Below are positions 23,326 to 34,951 of a stretch of 64,000 nucleotides of DNA, one piece after another (within the stretch, counting starts at the first letter, position 1; every line of letters begins with the position of its first letter). A program made the position numbers and the translations under genes. The notes beneath the pieces are model-generated. The model was not told the origin of the DNA. It was given only the letters and a program-made list of their open reading frames with translations, and searched no databases. The stretch is taken from NCBI GenBank assembly GCA_026182355.1, contig JAPFBL010000119.1, positions 1,374,001 to 1,438,000 on the forward strand, in the 5' to 3' direction. The stretch is from Hermatobates lingyangjiaoensis. Taxonomy: Eukaryota > Arthropoda > Insecta > Hemiptera > Hermatobatidae.

Positions 23326-23561
23326 GGTGGTTCTAAATAAGGAGGTTATGGAATAAGGGAGGGGTCAGAAGAACGCCTGGGTAGAAGGTTTGAAGAATAT
23401 TCTAGAATGGCAGCACTCTGGACTCTACTTGACCGTCGTAAACAGGACTGAGCCATACTGTCCTGCGGGCAGTACGATCATTTGACTATAAATGCACTGC
23501 TACGCTGTAGTGTTTCATTTTCGGATAACACATTTTGAATAAATCCCTTGTTGTTTCAGAG
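23326..23561 (+). mobile_element. possible solo LTR with heat-shock-like promoter
   Basis: A GC-richer block of about 235 bp holds, in order, a perfect heat-shock element pattern, a TATAAA box (23487), and an AATAAA signal (23538) near its end. It starts with TGG and could end at ..gtttca. That order (U3 promoter, R, polyA) is typical of an LTR. I could not confirm a target-site duplication or neighbouring retroelement genes. It may instead be a cellular promoter for an unseen transcript. Confidence 0.4.
23394..23408. promoter_or_regulatory. heat-shock element (three alternating nGAAn units)
   Basis: gaatattctagaa has GAA, TTC and GAA with exact 2-base spacing (23395, 23400, 23405). This matches the HSF trimer consensus. 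It lies about 90 bases upstream of the TATA box. Confidence 0.5.
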
Positions 23562-24101
23562 ATATTAGCTTGGTTTTAATGAAGCCTCTGTTGGTTTGCA
23601 AAGGTCACTGCATTAACAAACAACTTATCTTGAACTTAAAAAAAGAAAAACACCCACTTTCCTCAATTTACTTACATACACGAGAAAATCACCCAAGAAG
23701 TTATTTTTGGTTTATCATTCGAAACATGTCACTATGGGAAATAAACTTCACCGGGTAGATGAAGTAACGAGTATGTTATTCAGGAAAATTGAGAAGCTTG
23801 TTAAAAAACGGGTATCAGCTAAGTTTGGTAAATAATATAATATTGGAAAAATATTATTTTTTTCAAGATATATATATTGATTGCCTGATAGAATATATCG
23901 GAAATAAACTGCGACTTCGTCAGTTTTCTACCTTCAAATGAAGCTCCCAAAAATGCTCACATAAGGTTTTTCTTTAAATTTTCAACTCGACGAATTTCAG
24001 GGTTGGTTCACAGTCAAGAGTAAACTAAAAGTTGTTCTACATTTACTGATACAAAAGACAATCATCGACCTTTGCATTACTCGATTGTTCTAACACTTAA
24101 T
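23562..24101. other. gene-free stretch
   Basis: A 62-codon plus frame at 23570..23758 has no convincing context. Nothing else was recognised. Confidence 0.45.
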
Positions 24102-24332
24102 CTCTATAGCAGTGCTACTCAAACGGTACGCCCGGGCGTATTGGTGCGCCCTGGAAGTAGCCAGGTGCGCCCCAAGATAATGGAAGATTAAGTTTAATTT
24201 CCACTCTTTTTCCTGCTATCAAATCTCAGGACAAAATTTTCTACATTAAAATCAGTGATGCGCCCCAAAGTTTTGGTTTGGTTTCATAGGTGCGCCATGA
24301 AGTAAAAAAGTTTAAGAAACACTGCTCTATAG
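24102..24332 (+). mobile_element. hAT-type MITE with 8-bp target duplications
   Basis: The element is 24110..24324 (215 bp). Imperfect terminal inverted repeats cagtgctactcaaac and gtttaagaaacactg are flanked by perfect 8-bp duplications ctctatag (24102..24109 and 24325..24332). The CAGTG..TCAAAC termini and 8-bp duplication are hallmarks of hAT elements. It is GC-rich inside (gtgcgcc repeated) with no coding capacity. Confidence 0.9.
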
Positions 24333-25480
24333 TATTACATTATATAAAAGAAGTGCTTACTATATCGAAACATAATACATTTCACATGACCATCATCCAC
24401 TACTTGATAGACGACCTGACCTGTATGGATCATGGCTGATTCAATGGCGTTTAAGAAAAGAGAAAGACACAGACAAGAGAAAGGTGATAAACTAAAGGAC
24501 AAAAACCATTAAATTACACCCCATCAAAGAAATTACTAATTAAAGGCAATAAAACTAAAATGCAATTTTCACAAAGTAAGATTAAACCGGCTGGTCAATA
24601 GGTTAAACCGAGAATCAAAAATCGAATCGATTATTGTCTTTCTATAACCCTAAATGGAAAATATCTTTCAGTTTTCTCTTCAAAATGGATGAGTTCCAAA
24701 ACTGGTTGAGATACGAAGAAAACGAACGATGTAATGCAGTAACTTTTTATAACAACATCACTAATGGTCACATTGCCTTTTAATATAAATTTAGTATCGA
24801 AACCGTTTAACTCTGCTACAGATCTGAAGGAGTTAGGCTGGTTTCTATTCTTCCCTTATCAATCTGTTATTATAATGAATGAAATATTTGTAAACTAACT
24901 AGTTGATATCATTTAACAGCGCGACTGAAACAAAAACCCCGTGCTGTTCTACAGTCAAAGAATTTAACTCCTTTTTATACCCACATCAGCATCTTAGATT
25001 CCATAACTCCTAAAGATGACTTCTTATATAAAGTGAACCAAACTAAACTACTATTGACTTCAATGGACAAGAAAATATTTTCACAAATTCTCCTGTTAAA
25101 TTTATCTGGAATAAAATCTATAATCACGAATTCCTGCCTGCAGCCCTTATTTGATCAAACAACCATAAAACAATTATGTAGGGTACTTAAAAAGTCTTTT
25201 TAACACATTTGGTTTGAAAAATGTATTGGAAAGGAGATAGAATTGTCATGGGTGCTCAAAATATCACATTCCCCATATGTTAACTGCTGAAATATATTCT
25301 TCAAGTCAAGAAAAAACCTACTTAAAGGTCACAATAGTGATAACGCTTCTTCATGATAACAATTGCAAATAAAAGAAATAATATCACATTTTGTACTGGT
25401 ACATTCAAGTATACCGTACTTGTGAATCAATTTGTTTAAAATTAATAAGCTCATAAAAACAATTAACGTTTGTATTAATA
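24333..25480. other. gene-free stretch
   Basis: AT-rich. I see no supported feature. Confidence 0.5.
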
Positions 25481-25484
25481 GGAG

Positions 25485-25765
25485 GTGGATCTACCTCCTG
25501 GGAGACAAATAAGTGCTTCTTCGGAAACTCTCAAAGCGATATTAGCGTTGGGATATCACGAATCTGCATAAGAACCTGTACACGGAAACGGTCATTGAAA
25601 TTGGGCCGTGAGACCTGGCATGATCGGACACGAGAAGGTCACAGTACTTAAAAGGGAAGACCTGTGATTATGCAAGAATAGCTAAATTGAAGTCAAACCT
25701 ACATAAAAGCATCACACTGTCAGCAGTCCATCATATAAACACAGTCACAGGATGTACTGGAGGTT
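25485..25765 (-). other. probable 3' UTR of the small membrane protein gene
   Basis: Raised GC continues for about 280 bases past the stop and ends near 25485, matching the extent of a terminal exon. There is no canonical AATAAA, only weaker variants. A 7-bp inverted repeat (aggaggt..acctcct) lies at 25481..25500. Confidence 0.35.
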
Positions 25766-25870
25766 TTATGAGGAGACTAGAGTGACGAGGAAGTAAACGA
25801 ACATGATTGATGATAGGACAAAGATGACAGCCACGACATTCACACCAGCAGTATTGGGTACCACCAGGCT
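25766..25870 (-). CDS. terminal coding exon of the small membrane protein
   Basis: It holds 34 codons plus TAA after a polypyrimidine acceptor and is almost entirely hydrophobic. Another frame (PGGTQYCWCECRGCHLCP) is also open for about 45 codons, but it would start in a different phase from exon 1. Confidence 0.45.
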   Translation of the reverse strand, partial: SLVVPNTAGVNVVAVIFVLSSIMFVYFLVTLVSS

Positions 25871-27390
25871 CTGGAGAAGAGATATTTAAATATGTATACA
25901 TAATGAATCAACGATTTCACAGTGAACACGGAAAAATCAAAGTCAAAAACACATCAAGAAATATACATATATATGGTTACTTGCCGTTGTGTCTACAACG
26001 TACTTGGCTCAAAATTTGAGTATGTAAGTGTGTTTCCTTCAAATTTAATAAAAAAATGAAAAAAAAAACATTTGAAATTAGTACTTCAAAGAACTCACTT
26101 TTTTTTATTCCTTTTTCTATTCAATTTCTGGAGATTTCATTAATTTTATATACAATAGTCAATTAGAACAGTGTTCGTTTTTGCAATTTATTTGAATATC
26201 GCCCCATGCGATCAACTTTTGAACTTAGTACAAAAATGTGAGATTACTACATGGTTTCTCTATAATAGCTATTCATGATTATACCTTTACTAATATATAT
26301 TCGTAAATATTACAAAACTCTGTATATAATGTTTGGAATTAAAAGTACACCTATGAATGTAAATGTACACTTTAAGGTGTTGAAATATTAAATTTTAATA
26401 ATCTCATAACAAATATGAATACAATAATATGGCGTACAATAGTGACCTTCTTTTGTACTATTCTTAATTTCGTAAAAAATTGGGATTTCTCATTAATTAG
26501 AATATTTAGTAAAATAAAAAACCTTTATAAAATATTTAATTAAACTTCAAAAATTTTTGACATGGTTATTTGTTTCTTAAAAAAGAGAAATATCTTTTTG
26601 TTTTAAAAGATTTAAAGGTACAGTTATTACAAGAGGATTCAACCAAAATTGCTAAATTTTCAGACAAAACTCCCTCATTAGAGAGAAGGATCGCAAAAAG
26701 CCAAGGTTCAAGAAGGTCCTAATTTCTGCATAAATAGAACTAAATTTGCTGTTTTTTTAACTCTTTTATTGTTTGCTGTCAGCATAATTAATTTCATTTA
26801 TTTTCATTTTCTAACGGATACAAAATCATTACACAGTGTTAACATTCATAGTGTTGAAATAAAAATAATTACAATAACAACATGATATGTGATTAAAAAA
26901 AAAAGGAAAAAATTATGGCTTTTTATTACTAAGATGTCTACCTAAGGAAAAAAAAGAAAAGAAAAGCAAAACAAGCAAGGTTATTAGCATTCATAGAATC
27001 AAATTGACATTATACAGGAATCAACATACGATTAAAACAATTCAACTATATGAGTTTATTATGATGTATTAGAATAATCGAAGCGGAAGAATGTTTTTAT
27101 TTAGAAGATATTATCTACGAATATTAAAAGAATTTGCAGACTGTCCAGTCAAGAGGGACACTCAAGTATATTACTCATAGTTTCAAGTTTTTTCTACAAT
27201 TACTGTATTCTTAATAGCAGTAAGATGTCTTTGAAATTATTACGTTCTATGATTAGTTTTTATTTTGGGTGTTTTATTTAGGAAAATGGAAGGCCTTTAC
27301 CTCCTGGTATTGCAAGCTCTTGCCCGTATGTATGTTTAGACGGACTTGCGTGTACTTCCTGCACAACATCCTCCAGACAACGTACGCCAT
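25766..27390 (-). CDS. two-exon gene for a 64-residue single-pass membrane protein (unidentified)
   Basis: Exon 1 (27390..27301) begins with ATG in an excellent context (taaccATGG), with an in-frame TGA 12 bases upstream. It encodes MAYVVWRMLCRKYTQVRLNI and ten more residues, then a strong donor (caggag/gtaaag). Exon 2 (25870..25766) follows acceptor tctcttctccag/ag in the same phase (0). It encodes SLVVPNTAGVNVVAVIFVLS plus a further hydrophobic run ending LVTLVSS and TAA. The product has a basic N-terminus and one C-terminal membrane segment (about residues 42-62). This suits a small mitochondrial or tail-anchored protein, but I recognise no family. Both exons lie in GC-rich islands in AT-rich DNA. 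A second frame is open in exon 2, so RNA support is needed. Confidence 0.45.
25970..26045 (+). mobile_element. fragment of the (TA)n-bounded family 2
   Basis: atatatatggttacttgccg, tctacaacgtacttgg and aagtgtgtttcct match the right arm of the 4241..4521 palindrome. It lies in the proposed intron of the small gene. Confidence 0.6.
26046..27285. other. AT-rich stretch, proposed intron
   Basis: No additional exon is visible between the two exons of the small membrane protein gene. Confidence 0.45.
27301..27390 (-). CDS. first coding exon of the small membrane protein
   Basis: It holds 30 codons with five Arg/Lys and a single Glu as the last residue, like a mitochondrial presequence. It ends exactly at a phase-0 donor. 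The plus strand over this island is also partly open, but lacks a matching start and splice pair. Confidence 0.45.
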
Positions 27391-27515
27391 GGTTACAGAC
27401 AATCACGCACCACTATCTCCACACAGCGCTCGCATCCCGCTCCCGTCAAACTAACAGTCAACCACTGCACCGCTACCTACCGACTCTCCACCATAACTGT
27501 TCCATTGTTATAAAC
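27391..27515 (-). promoter_or_regulatory. 5' leader and promoter area of the small membrane protein gene
   Basis: A G-rich (on the minus strand) leader with an 11-codon upstream frame (ATG 27435, stop 27403..27405) in frame with the main ATG. A TATA-like ggtttataac lies about 115 bases before the ATG (near 27507..27514). Strong strand asymmetry: the plus strand is C-rich and G-poor here. Confidence 0.35.
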
Positions 27516-29430
27516 CCCACTCAACTGTAGTTTCTTTTCTCATATGCTGGTTTTCCTCTCTTTTCATTAATCCTCACTGGAAGTCAATTTGGTGCCTTTC
27601 CCAATCTGGATAAGATGTAATCACCTCAAACCTTTACTTGATAAGAATACCACCCACAATTACTCTTCTTCAATTTATCATTTTCCAAAAGATCATTGCT
27701 CTTTATTTTTTCGAAAGTCCGTGACCCACTTAAAAGCATTAAACAATTTAAATGTATTAGGAAACATCTAAATGCAACGTGTTAAAAATTAGATATTCAT
27801 AATTAATTACAGCATGAAGTAAAACATTTATTAATAAATAAAGTTAAACCTTAAAAAATTTCAGCATGGTTATATCATTTCTTTCAAAAGAAGTTCATAT
27901 ATTTTTTTCTTTTCAAAAATTTAAAGATTAATGATAAAAATACTCAGTTATTGAGTAGAGGATTCAACAAAATTCCTAATTTCAAATAAAAAACTAAAAA
28001 CTATGACTATAAGCAACCATATTTGAAACGTGGTTAACTTATAAGTCTTTATAAATTTATTTTCAAGATAGATGACACCCAAACTAAATTGTTAACTTTT
28101 TTTAAAGAATGTATTCGTTAACTTGATATTAAATAGCATATTAATGAAGCCTAAAATATGTTGAATTCTTAAACTCATTTTTTATATTTTATATATTCTA
28201 AATATAATTATTGCATGCTCTTAAAAATCTAAGAGTTTTCCCTGAAATTAACAATTTTATGATTATTACTGGAATATCTTTTGCATATTTACTTCCTTGA
28301 ATTTAAACAGAGAAGGAAAAATGAAAAACTTAATAACTCTATTAAACTCTGGTAGTATTTTTAAAACTGTAAATTATATTATTATGAGAATAAAAACTGT
28401 AAGAAAAACTAATAAGAATATTTGTAGCCTGAAGGTTACCCTATTTATGGTCAAATACACGGCTCATGATATTATGTAATTAAGGACCAATAATCTCGTT
28501 TTTTAATACTGTTCTTTAATAAAGAAAATAAATTTCTTCACTTTCAATTAAACAGGCAAATTAAAAGTAACGGTCATTTTTTTAAACTGTCATCGAAAAA
28601 CAATATAAAATCCTTACTTTACCATATAAAGTCAGGTATTTTAAATTTTTTTTATTAATTACTTGTATACGACTACGGTGGTCGCGTAGAAATTTAGAGC
28701 CCTTTCCCATGTAAAAGAATTGTAAATTAAAACATGAAACTATAAAACATGCATATGTTAACATAAAAATAGTACTATATAACGTGGTATCTGTTGCTAA
28801 ATTTTATCTTTATCAATTAATTTTTATTACTATTTGATGTTTGATGACATTTTAGGAATAATATATAAAAATATAGAATACATGGTGCACCATGGATGCG
28901 AGCACACCCTGCACTCGGGTGACCATGAATGCAATTTCTAAAGCACTCAGTTCAAAGGAATAATGTTGTTGTTTCAGTTTCATTTATTTTCAAGAACTAA
29001 TAGCCAGTTTGGGTGTAAACACTTCAGGATCCATCATGCACTGATGCACTTGATTAGTGTAATTTGTTTGTGACCTAACTGAAAGTGGCTATAACTTTTC
29101 CCCAGTTCCGGATCAGTTTTTTTTTTCTATTAAGTTACATTTTTGTGATTTTGAATGAGTTTTAGACAGATAAAGGAAATTACTGTTTATTGCAGTTTGC
29201 GTCTGCTTAGTTACCATCCACTCAATTTTGAATGTTACTATTCTTCTTCTTTTTTTTAAACAATCACCTTAAAGACATTAGCACCACCTACAAATCCTAG
29301 ATAACATCATTTCTCTATTATTAATGACTTATTTGGAAACATAACAATTGGAAATATCAATGCAACTTTATAGCACATGCAGTTCATATTTGCATGGTAT
29401 CTTGCCTCCTGTCAAAAAGTTGAGTTCTCA
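27516..29430. other. gene-free stretch
   Basis: AT-rich with several 60-codon chance frames. Nothing supported. Confidence 0.5.
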
Positions 29431-29625
29431 TAGTTTCATGGAGTTAGCGCTGCTGCTAGGACTGTGACACTGCCGCACTCTCCCTGCATCTCCGGTGTAA
29501 TGAACACTACACCAGAATATGCCCCACAGTTAAAAGGATGTGACAATAGTTACAAAGTGGTCTAGCCTCCCCAATAAGAAGGAAGTCTCGAGTCAGCCTC
29601 CGGTGACCGAGTCATTACTATCATG
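29431..29625. other. GC-raised patch, unassigned
   Basis: Two minus-strand frames stay open over about 40 codons each (one contains HPFNCGAYSGVVFITPEMQG). Splice borders are poor. It could be a decayed exon, an LTR piece or a regulatory island; I cannot tell. Confidence 0.3.
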
Positions 29626-29967
29626 TATTATTGATTTATTATGCATTAATTTATGTTATTATACTAGGTATCAATATAATAAAATACCTTATTAATTAAA
29701 ATCATGTTAATCCGTTTATAAATCAAAAATAATGAAATTAATATAAATTAATGAAATTATTTATTAACAATACCTATATAATTCGTGGATACTATCACTT
29801 AAATAAACAGAAAATTATTCCTCACATTACACAGGTATATTAATTTGTGTAATATTTCAACATATAATTGTACTATTTTTCAAATATTATTCAAATCAAT
29901 ATAGAACAAAAATTTTGAAAATCAAGTTTATGAATCACATTATGCTATTTCCAAAGTCGTATTGGTT

Positions 29968-30215
29968 GCGGTACAGGGTAGCTAAGTGGCTTGTGTGTTT
30001 ACATCTAGATTGATAGGTCCTGAGTTCTCACTCTAGACCTCAATTTTTCATGCAGGAGGTGAAACAATTTTAGCACATCGTCCCCCTCTGAGAGGGTGTT
30101 AAGCTGTCGGTGCTGGACACCTGTACGGTAGCAGGTAATCGTCAAAGGTCATCAGTATTCTAAATTAACTTGGGTTATGGTAAATTTAGAGCTCTCAATG
30201 TAGATAAATCAAAAA
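29968..30215 (+). mobile_element. tRNA-derived SINE, diverged
   Basis: A head-like gtagctaagtggc..tgagttctcactctag is followed by body motifs catgcaggaggtga, gagagggtgttaagctgtcg and gtagcaggtaatcgtcaa, and the tail aacttgggttatg. Confidence 0.65.
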
Positions 30216-30559
30216 TTTGAATACGGTAGCATTAACCAGATAATCTGATAAATTATTAAATGCGATTTCATGTGACCGCTCCCAACAAAACATTATTTTT
30301 TACTAGCTGATGCAAAGGTGCAGATAAAGATAAAAAACAATGAAGTATATATTTCCACAAATAATTGGTTAATCCAAAAAAATCATTCGGTTTCATTTTT
30401 GTCATTTCACGTTTTTTAGATTTCCAATTGCTTCCATATTATTTGAGTCTCGTTTGATCCCTTCTGAATCCACTATTTAACTAAGAACTTAATTTCCTTT
30501 TTCAAAAAATTTATTTTTCTTAATGAAATGAAGACATGCGATATCTATAACCTGTTTCG

Positions 30560-31000
30560 AGCCTCACAAAATGTTCTTCTAACGCATTTGCATAGTTGAC
30601 CACATCATCACATATATACGGCTACTCCTTCTTCTAGGTCTTTAAGAATATTATTCATTTGTTCTTGAAACGCTTCTGTAGAAGCTTACAAAACAAAGGG
30701 AAGCAGTTTAGAACTTGACTCATCACCAAACTGCACCAACCAAAAACCACTATTATAATCTAATGTAAATATTATTACAGTCAATCTTTCTACGCGCCAT
30801 CTACTGTGAATAATAACCTCTGCTGTCTTATTAGGAATTAATTTAAATGACTTTGATTAAGACAAAACCGCAATTTATTGTTTTTCTTTACAACAATAAC
30901 AATTGAATGCACTCACAATCCGCAATAATAATTGCATTATTTTTTTTTTAATCATTCTGAACTGGACCTCTTAGCGCTATAGCTCTTAGCTCTTACCGTC
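30560..31000 (-). pseudogene. Ty3/gypsy pol remnant (reverse transcriptase)
   Basis: On the minus strand the pieces SGFWLVQF, EAFQEQMNNILKDLEEG and a broken Y-x-DD box followed by ALEEHF..RLE match the order of the gypsy reverse transcriptase palm. Stops and frame changes interrupt it, including at the catalytic box, so it is dead. It lies downstream of the gag-like parts on the same strand. Confidence 0.6.
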
Positions 31001-31478
31001 ATTCGGAAACCATTCGAACTCCAGGAATTAAGTTCGATATTAATGACATATTATATTTCTTTTGAATACATCCAAGATCTTTGAATAATATTTCATAATT
31101 TTGTAGGTATTATTATTTGATTGTTTGATTCACTAGGTAATAGTCAATAGTAAATGAATCTCAAAATTCAAATATGGCATGTTCCTTTATATTAAATTAC
31201 ATATCACACCATTTTAAGGCCCTAGGATAATCATACAATTTGCAGGAATAACAACGGTATTAGTTGGGCATTTTTAATGCAGTTCCAATTTGTTATACAT
31301 CTATATTTCTATGTATGTTAATTTCATGTTACTATTATGCTGCATATTTTTCAGATTCAGATTAAAATTGCGAAATGTAAACAAGCTCGCACAATTTAAT
31401 TCTGCTTCATTGTAGAGTTGAGCCGACATATATTGATTAGTGATAATTAATTGTTCAGTCTAATCATTCTTTTTGCTG

Positions 31479-31781
31479 TTATTTACAACACAACCAATAC
31501 AGAAATCTTTCAAGCATATTAGTTTGAGCCTCTTGCATATCTGTTAGTGTAACTTCATTTAATTTACTTGGTATAGTCTGTTGCAAAATACCACGATAGA
31601 CACGATAAAAATGACTTCTTTTATTATATTTCTTACAAACTGCTCCCAATATATTGACATTTGTGCTCCGGATCAGTTGTTTTTCAAATTTATAACATTT
31701 GACCATATTTAACGATAAAACATTTTTTATCGTTAGAACCACTTTGAGGATATTATTTACTATTGTCAGAAGAGCTAACAT
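31479..31781 (-). pseudogene. Ty3/gypsy gag, nucleocapsid-like region
   Basis: A 100-codon open frame contains AVCKKYNKRSHFYRVYRG, which resembles a retroviral-type zinc knuckle (CxxCxxxxHxxxxC) whose later Cys positions have become Tyr. Loss of the ligands argues for decay, although the frame is still open. It lies between the gag core remnant (31830..31965) and the RT remnant on the same strand. Confidence 0.5.
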
Positions 31782-31829
31782 GTTCGTCCATTATCAATAT
31801 TATTAAATTCATATACCTTTACTATTTAA

Positions 31830-31965
31830 GATATGTAATTCAGTCGCTTTCTCTAACGTCAGAGCCTCTTCTATTCGTAAACGCGTCTAAACTCTCATAT
31901 TCTTGATCCCCACGATCAAAATATCTTTCACAAGTTCTCGTAATTTTACAGATCAAACTTTTATT
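31830..31965 (-). pseudogene. Ty3/gypsy gag core remnant
   Basis: The minus frame reads LRELVKDILIVGIKN, a stop, then EEALTLEKATELHIL. This matches the gag pattern of a conserved RD-IV-GI motif followed by an LTLEKA motif. The stop is in the middle of the motif. Confidence 0.6.
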
Positions 31966-33290
31966 TTGTAAAACAACTAGAATGTTATAAAACAATTCAT
32001 TCGGAGCTAAAATCCAAGTAAATAAATCTGCTCTGCACAGTGGTGTTTACTTTAGGATGGGGTGTTTATTGAAATTTATTAAACACTCAGTAAATTGACA
32101 TTACCTTTCTTTAGGTTATAATAGGCTATAATGAATTGTAGATATTCAACTGTATCAATTGTAGATATCGACACAATTTTCACCAATAAAACTATTTTTT
32201 TACTTATTACTAGCATCCTGAAAATAATCAGCCATGAGTCAAATTCCAATCATTCAAGCAATGTTTTTCCAAGTGGGAGCTTTGGAATTTCAGGATTCCA
32301 AATTAACAGCATTGTTAATTCAGTAACAATGTCACCAACTGTCCCAGTCGTGAAACAATTGTTTAATTATACCTATTATCAGCTCGTGTTTTTCATTTCG
32401 ATAAAAACAACAAAAGAACACAACATATATTTGAACATAAATGTTCACTTATATGTAATTAACAGTTAATACCTGACAGCATTATTTTATTTAAAATGTT
32501 CAATATTTTTTTATAAAATATAGATTTTAGGCCACCTCAATTGCTGTTGCAATTGAGTTTAATCATAACCTCGTATGCTGTTATTACCGATTTCAATTGA
32601 TAACATTTTAGTTATCAGTAAACTGACTAAAATTCACTTTTTAATTATCATTTGATTGATATTTGTTGTAACTGCAATCAATCTCAAGAAAAAGTTTTGA
32701 AAAAATCCATTCGGCGCGTTTCTCTATTATAAACTAAAACATATCTGACCATTTCGATTTGAATTAAACTTGGGTTAGTTCGATGGTGGTGTGGAACACC
32801 ACAATCTCTCTTTTCCTTATCAAACGATACTCTTCCAGGAAACAATTTAAAAGCTTTCTTAATGGTAGGATTTACTTATTTACCTTCTGAATGCTTCTTA
32901 AAAAGGGTTCTCATCAACATCTCGACTTATAAGTTCACTCTAACCTTAAGGCAGACTATTTTGAAACAAAAGCGATGTTATATAACACATAAAGATCATT
33001 AAAAAGCTTCCATTCATCGAAATATATTCGTAAAGCCTATCATACTAAGACTATTAGAAACGCATACCATCTAATCAGCTTTATAAAACACTGTATCATT
33101 TAAGAAGGTATTACTTAATGCTACACTCTATATATATCTTGTCTTACACTCTAAAAAAACCTTAATTTGAATACCATGAAATTCTATTTTGGGAAAGTCT
33201 TGAAGCTACCATATTTTTAATGGGGATTTCGAAATAATTAGCATATCATTTTCACTTTATTGATAGTTTCATGATATTTTTATTGAATAT
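31966..33290. other. gene-free stretch, maybe more gag at its left
   Basis: A 112-codon plus frame (32131..32469) lacks motifs; it lies where the gag N-terminus of the minus-strand element would be and is probably a shadow. The rest is AT-rich. Confidence 0.4.
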
Positions 33291-33293
33291 ACA

Positions 33294-33630
33294 GGGCCCA
33301 GAAAGCACAGTTGCTTGAGTACTCATCACTGGATTGATGGATCCCGCGTTAGATTCTCACTCTGACCTGAATTTTTTTGAAAAAATCTGAGCAAGCCATT
33401 TCTCAAAGAGTACTTTAAGCCGTCAGTCCCCAGCTTATATGTTATCAGGTACATTTTAAAGATCTCTACTCGAAATACACTTGAGTAACCGAATGTAGAA
33501 TCAACCAAGTAATGTGGCCCTCCCATTTCTAAAATGGACGTCAACAAATAAATAAGCCATACTTTCAGCCCCTGAAACAGCATTAAAAGATAAAAAAATA
33601 CTATAAGTATGGGACTGGAAAACAAACGAA
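33294..33630 (+). mobile_element. tRNA-derived SINE with 3' tail region
   Basis: The head carries gcgttagattctcactctg. The body has gtactttaagccgtcagtcc, atgttatcaggtac and ctactcgaaatacacttgag. The tail gtaatgtggccctcccattt also occurs in the 56.4 kb copy. The 107-codon minus frame over it is a shadow. Confidence 0.75.
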
Positions 33631-34040
33631 TTCGTACACTAGCATTCATTTTGTCAGCAGAAATACAAATGTTAATGCATGTTGCTATGGGTTATTTTCA
33701 TCAATTAATTCACGACTATTTAAAAACATTTGTATCGGATAAGAAGGTGCAGTACCCTGCCTGTACATGTTGAGGAAATAAAACTCCAATAACAATGAAT
33801 CATATAGGTAAATATCCTGATTCTTCCGAATTTTCTAGGTATGAGGGCAACCATGAAGAAGCAGGCGGAGATTCTGGGAAGATAGATGGGAATGGCCATT
33901 GGGGTGGCGTTAAAAATGGAAATGCTTTTGCTAACACTCTACATATAAAGATATAATTACATTACTTATCATTGAAGCAATTCTCTTTTGTTGCAAATAG
34001 ATTTCTTTTGATTCAGTAAAGAAAGTTTTTTTTTTCAAAT
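33631..34040. other. gene-free stretch downstream of the carboxypeptidase gene
   Basis: AT-rich. Nothing recognised. Confidence 0.5.
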
Positions 34041-34049
34041 AAACCAAAC

Positions 34050-34055
34050 TTTATT
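34050..34055 (-). promoter_or_regulatory. polyadenylation signal of the carboxypeptidase gene
   Basis: AATAAA on the minus strand lies about 155 bases after the TAG, followed within about 20 bases by a T-rich then A-rich stretch. It is the first canonical signal downstream. Confidence 0.5.
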
Positions 34056-34208
34056 CATATAATTCAATACTACTGAATATGTTTCTATTTAAGGATCTAA
34101 CATCATCAGCAGCTACTTAGGAATTAGTTTGATTTTTTTTTTTTAATATTTAAGTCGTTATTGTTTTACGGACAGTTGAAAACAGACAAAAACTAATCTG
34201 GATATTGA

Positions 34209-34396
34209 CTAGTTATTGTTAGCGACGTGCTTGGAGAAAACTCTCATGGCTGAATAGAGTTCGGTGACGACTTTCTTGATCTTTCTTTCGGGCAAGTCAA
34301 AGCCATCGCTGCCGCCTCCAGGTAACTCGACTGTGTAGCTGTACTTGACTCCCTCCACGGCCTTCATCCAGTCGTCACTGCCTCCAGCCGCGGCAC
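34209..34396 (-). CDS. carboxypeptidase exon 9: specificity and catalytic residues, stop
   Basis: Acceptor tggtttgcag/gt. It encodes AAAGGSDDWMKAVEGVKYSY, TVELPGGGSDGFDLP with the catalytic Glu303, and a C-terminal helix ending SKHVANNN and TAG. Asp287 in GGSDDW marks B-type specificity. Confidence 0.97.
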
Positions 34397-34896
34397 CTGC
34401 AAACCACAACATTTCAATAATTATCATCTACAGAGCAGAATACAAAAACCAAGCATGAGTAAACATTTCTCAAACTAATTTTTTTTTGTTATAACTCACT
34501 CTAAAACATAGCAATTCATCTTCTGATGTAGTCTCCAAAAGACATTTCTTACCATTTTCCATGCAGATCTAAATGAGCACAACATGAAGTTCTCTTCCGG
34601 GACAATGCTATAAAAACACTTACATTTTTCTCTTTAGGTAAAAAAAGGGGAACATATACCTCTTACTACGTTTGTATGTATCAATACAAATAATATGTAT
34701 ACTATATATAATACCTTCCGAGTCACTCTCTGGATTCCATTCACTAGAGCCTGTGACATAACATTCTTTAGTCATATTTGACTAAATGTTACATACAGGG
34801 TTTCAAGTTTCACCTAATGTGGTTTGTCTTAATGGATAATTACAAAAAAATATCCTTTTAAATATCTTGTACCTGAAATATACTTACTATATTTAT

Positions 34897-34951
<55 letters not shown>

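Noticed and set aside
32131..32469. 112-codon plus-strand frame
   Set aside because: Low-complexity Ser/Ile/Asn composition without motifs, antisense to the region expected to hold the gypsy gag N-terminus.
33326..33649. 107-codon minus-strand frame
   Set aside because: It is antisense to the plus-strand SINE at 33294..33630.
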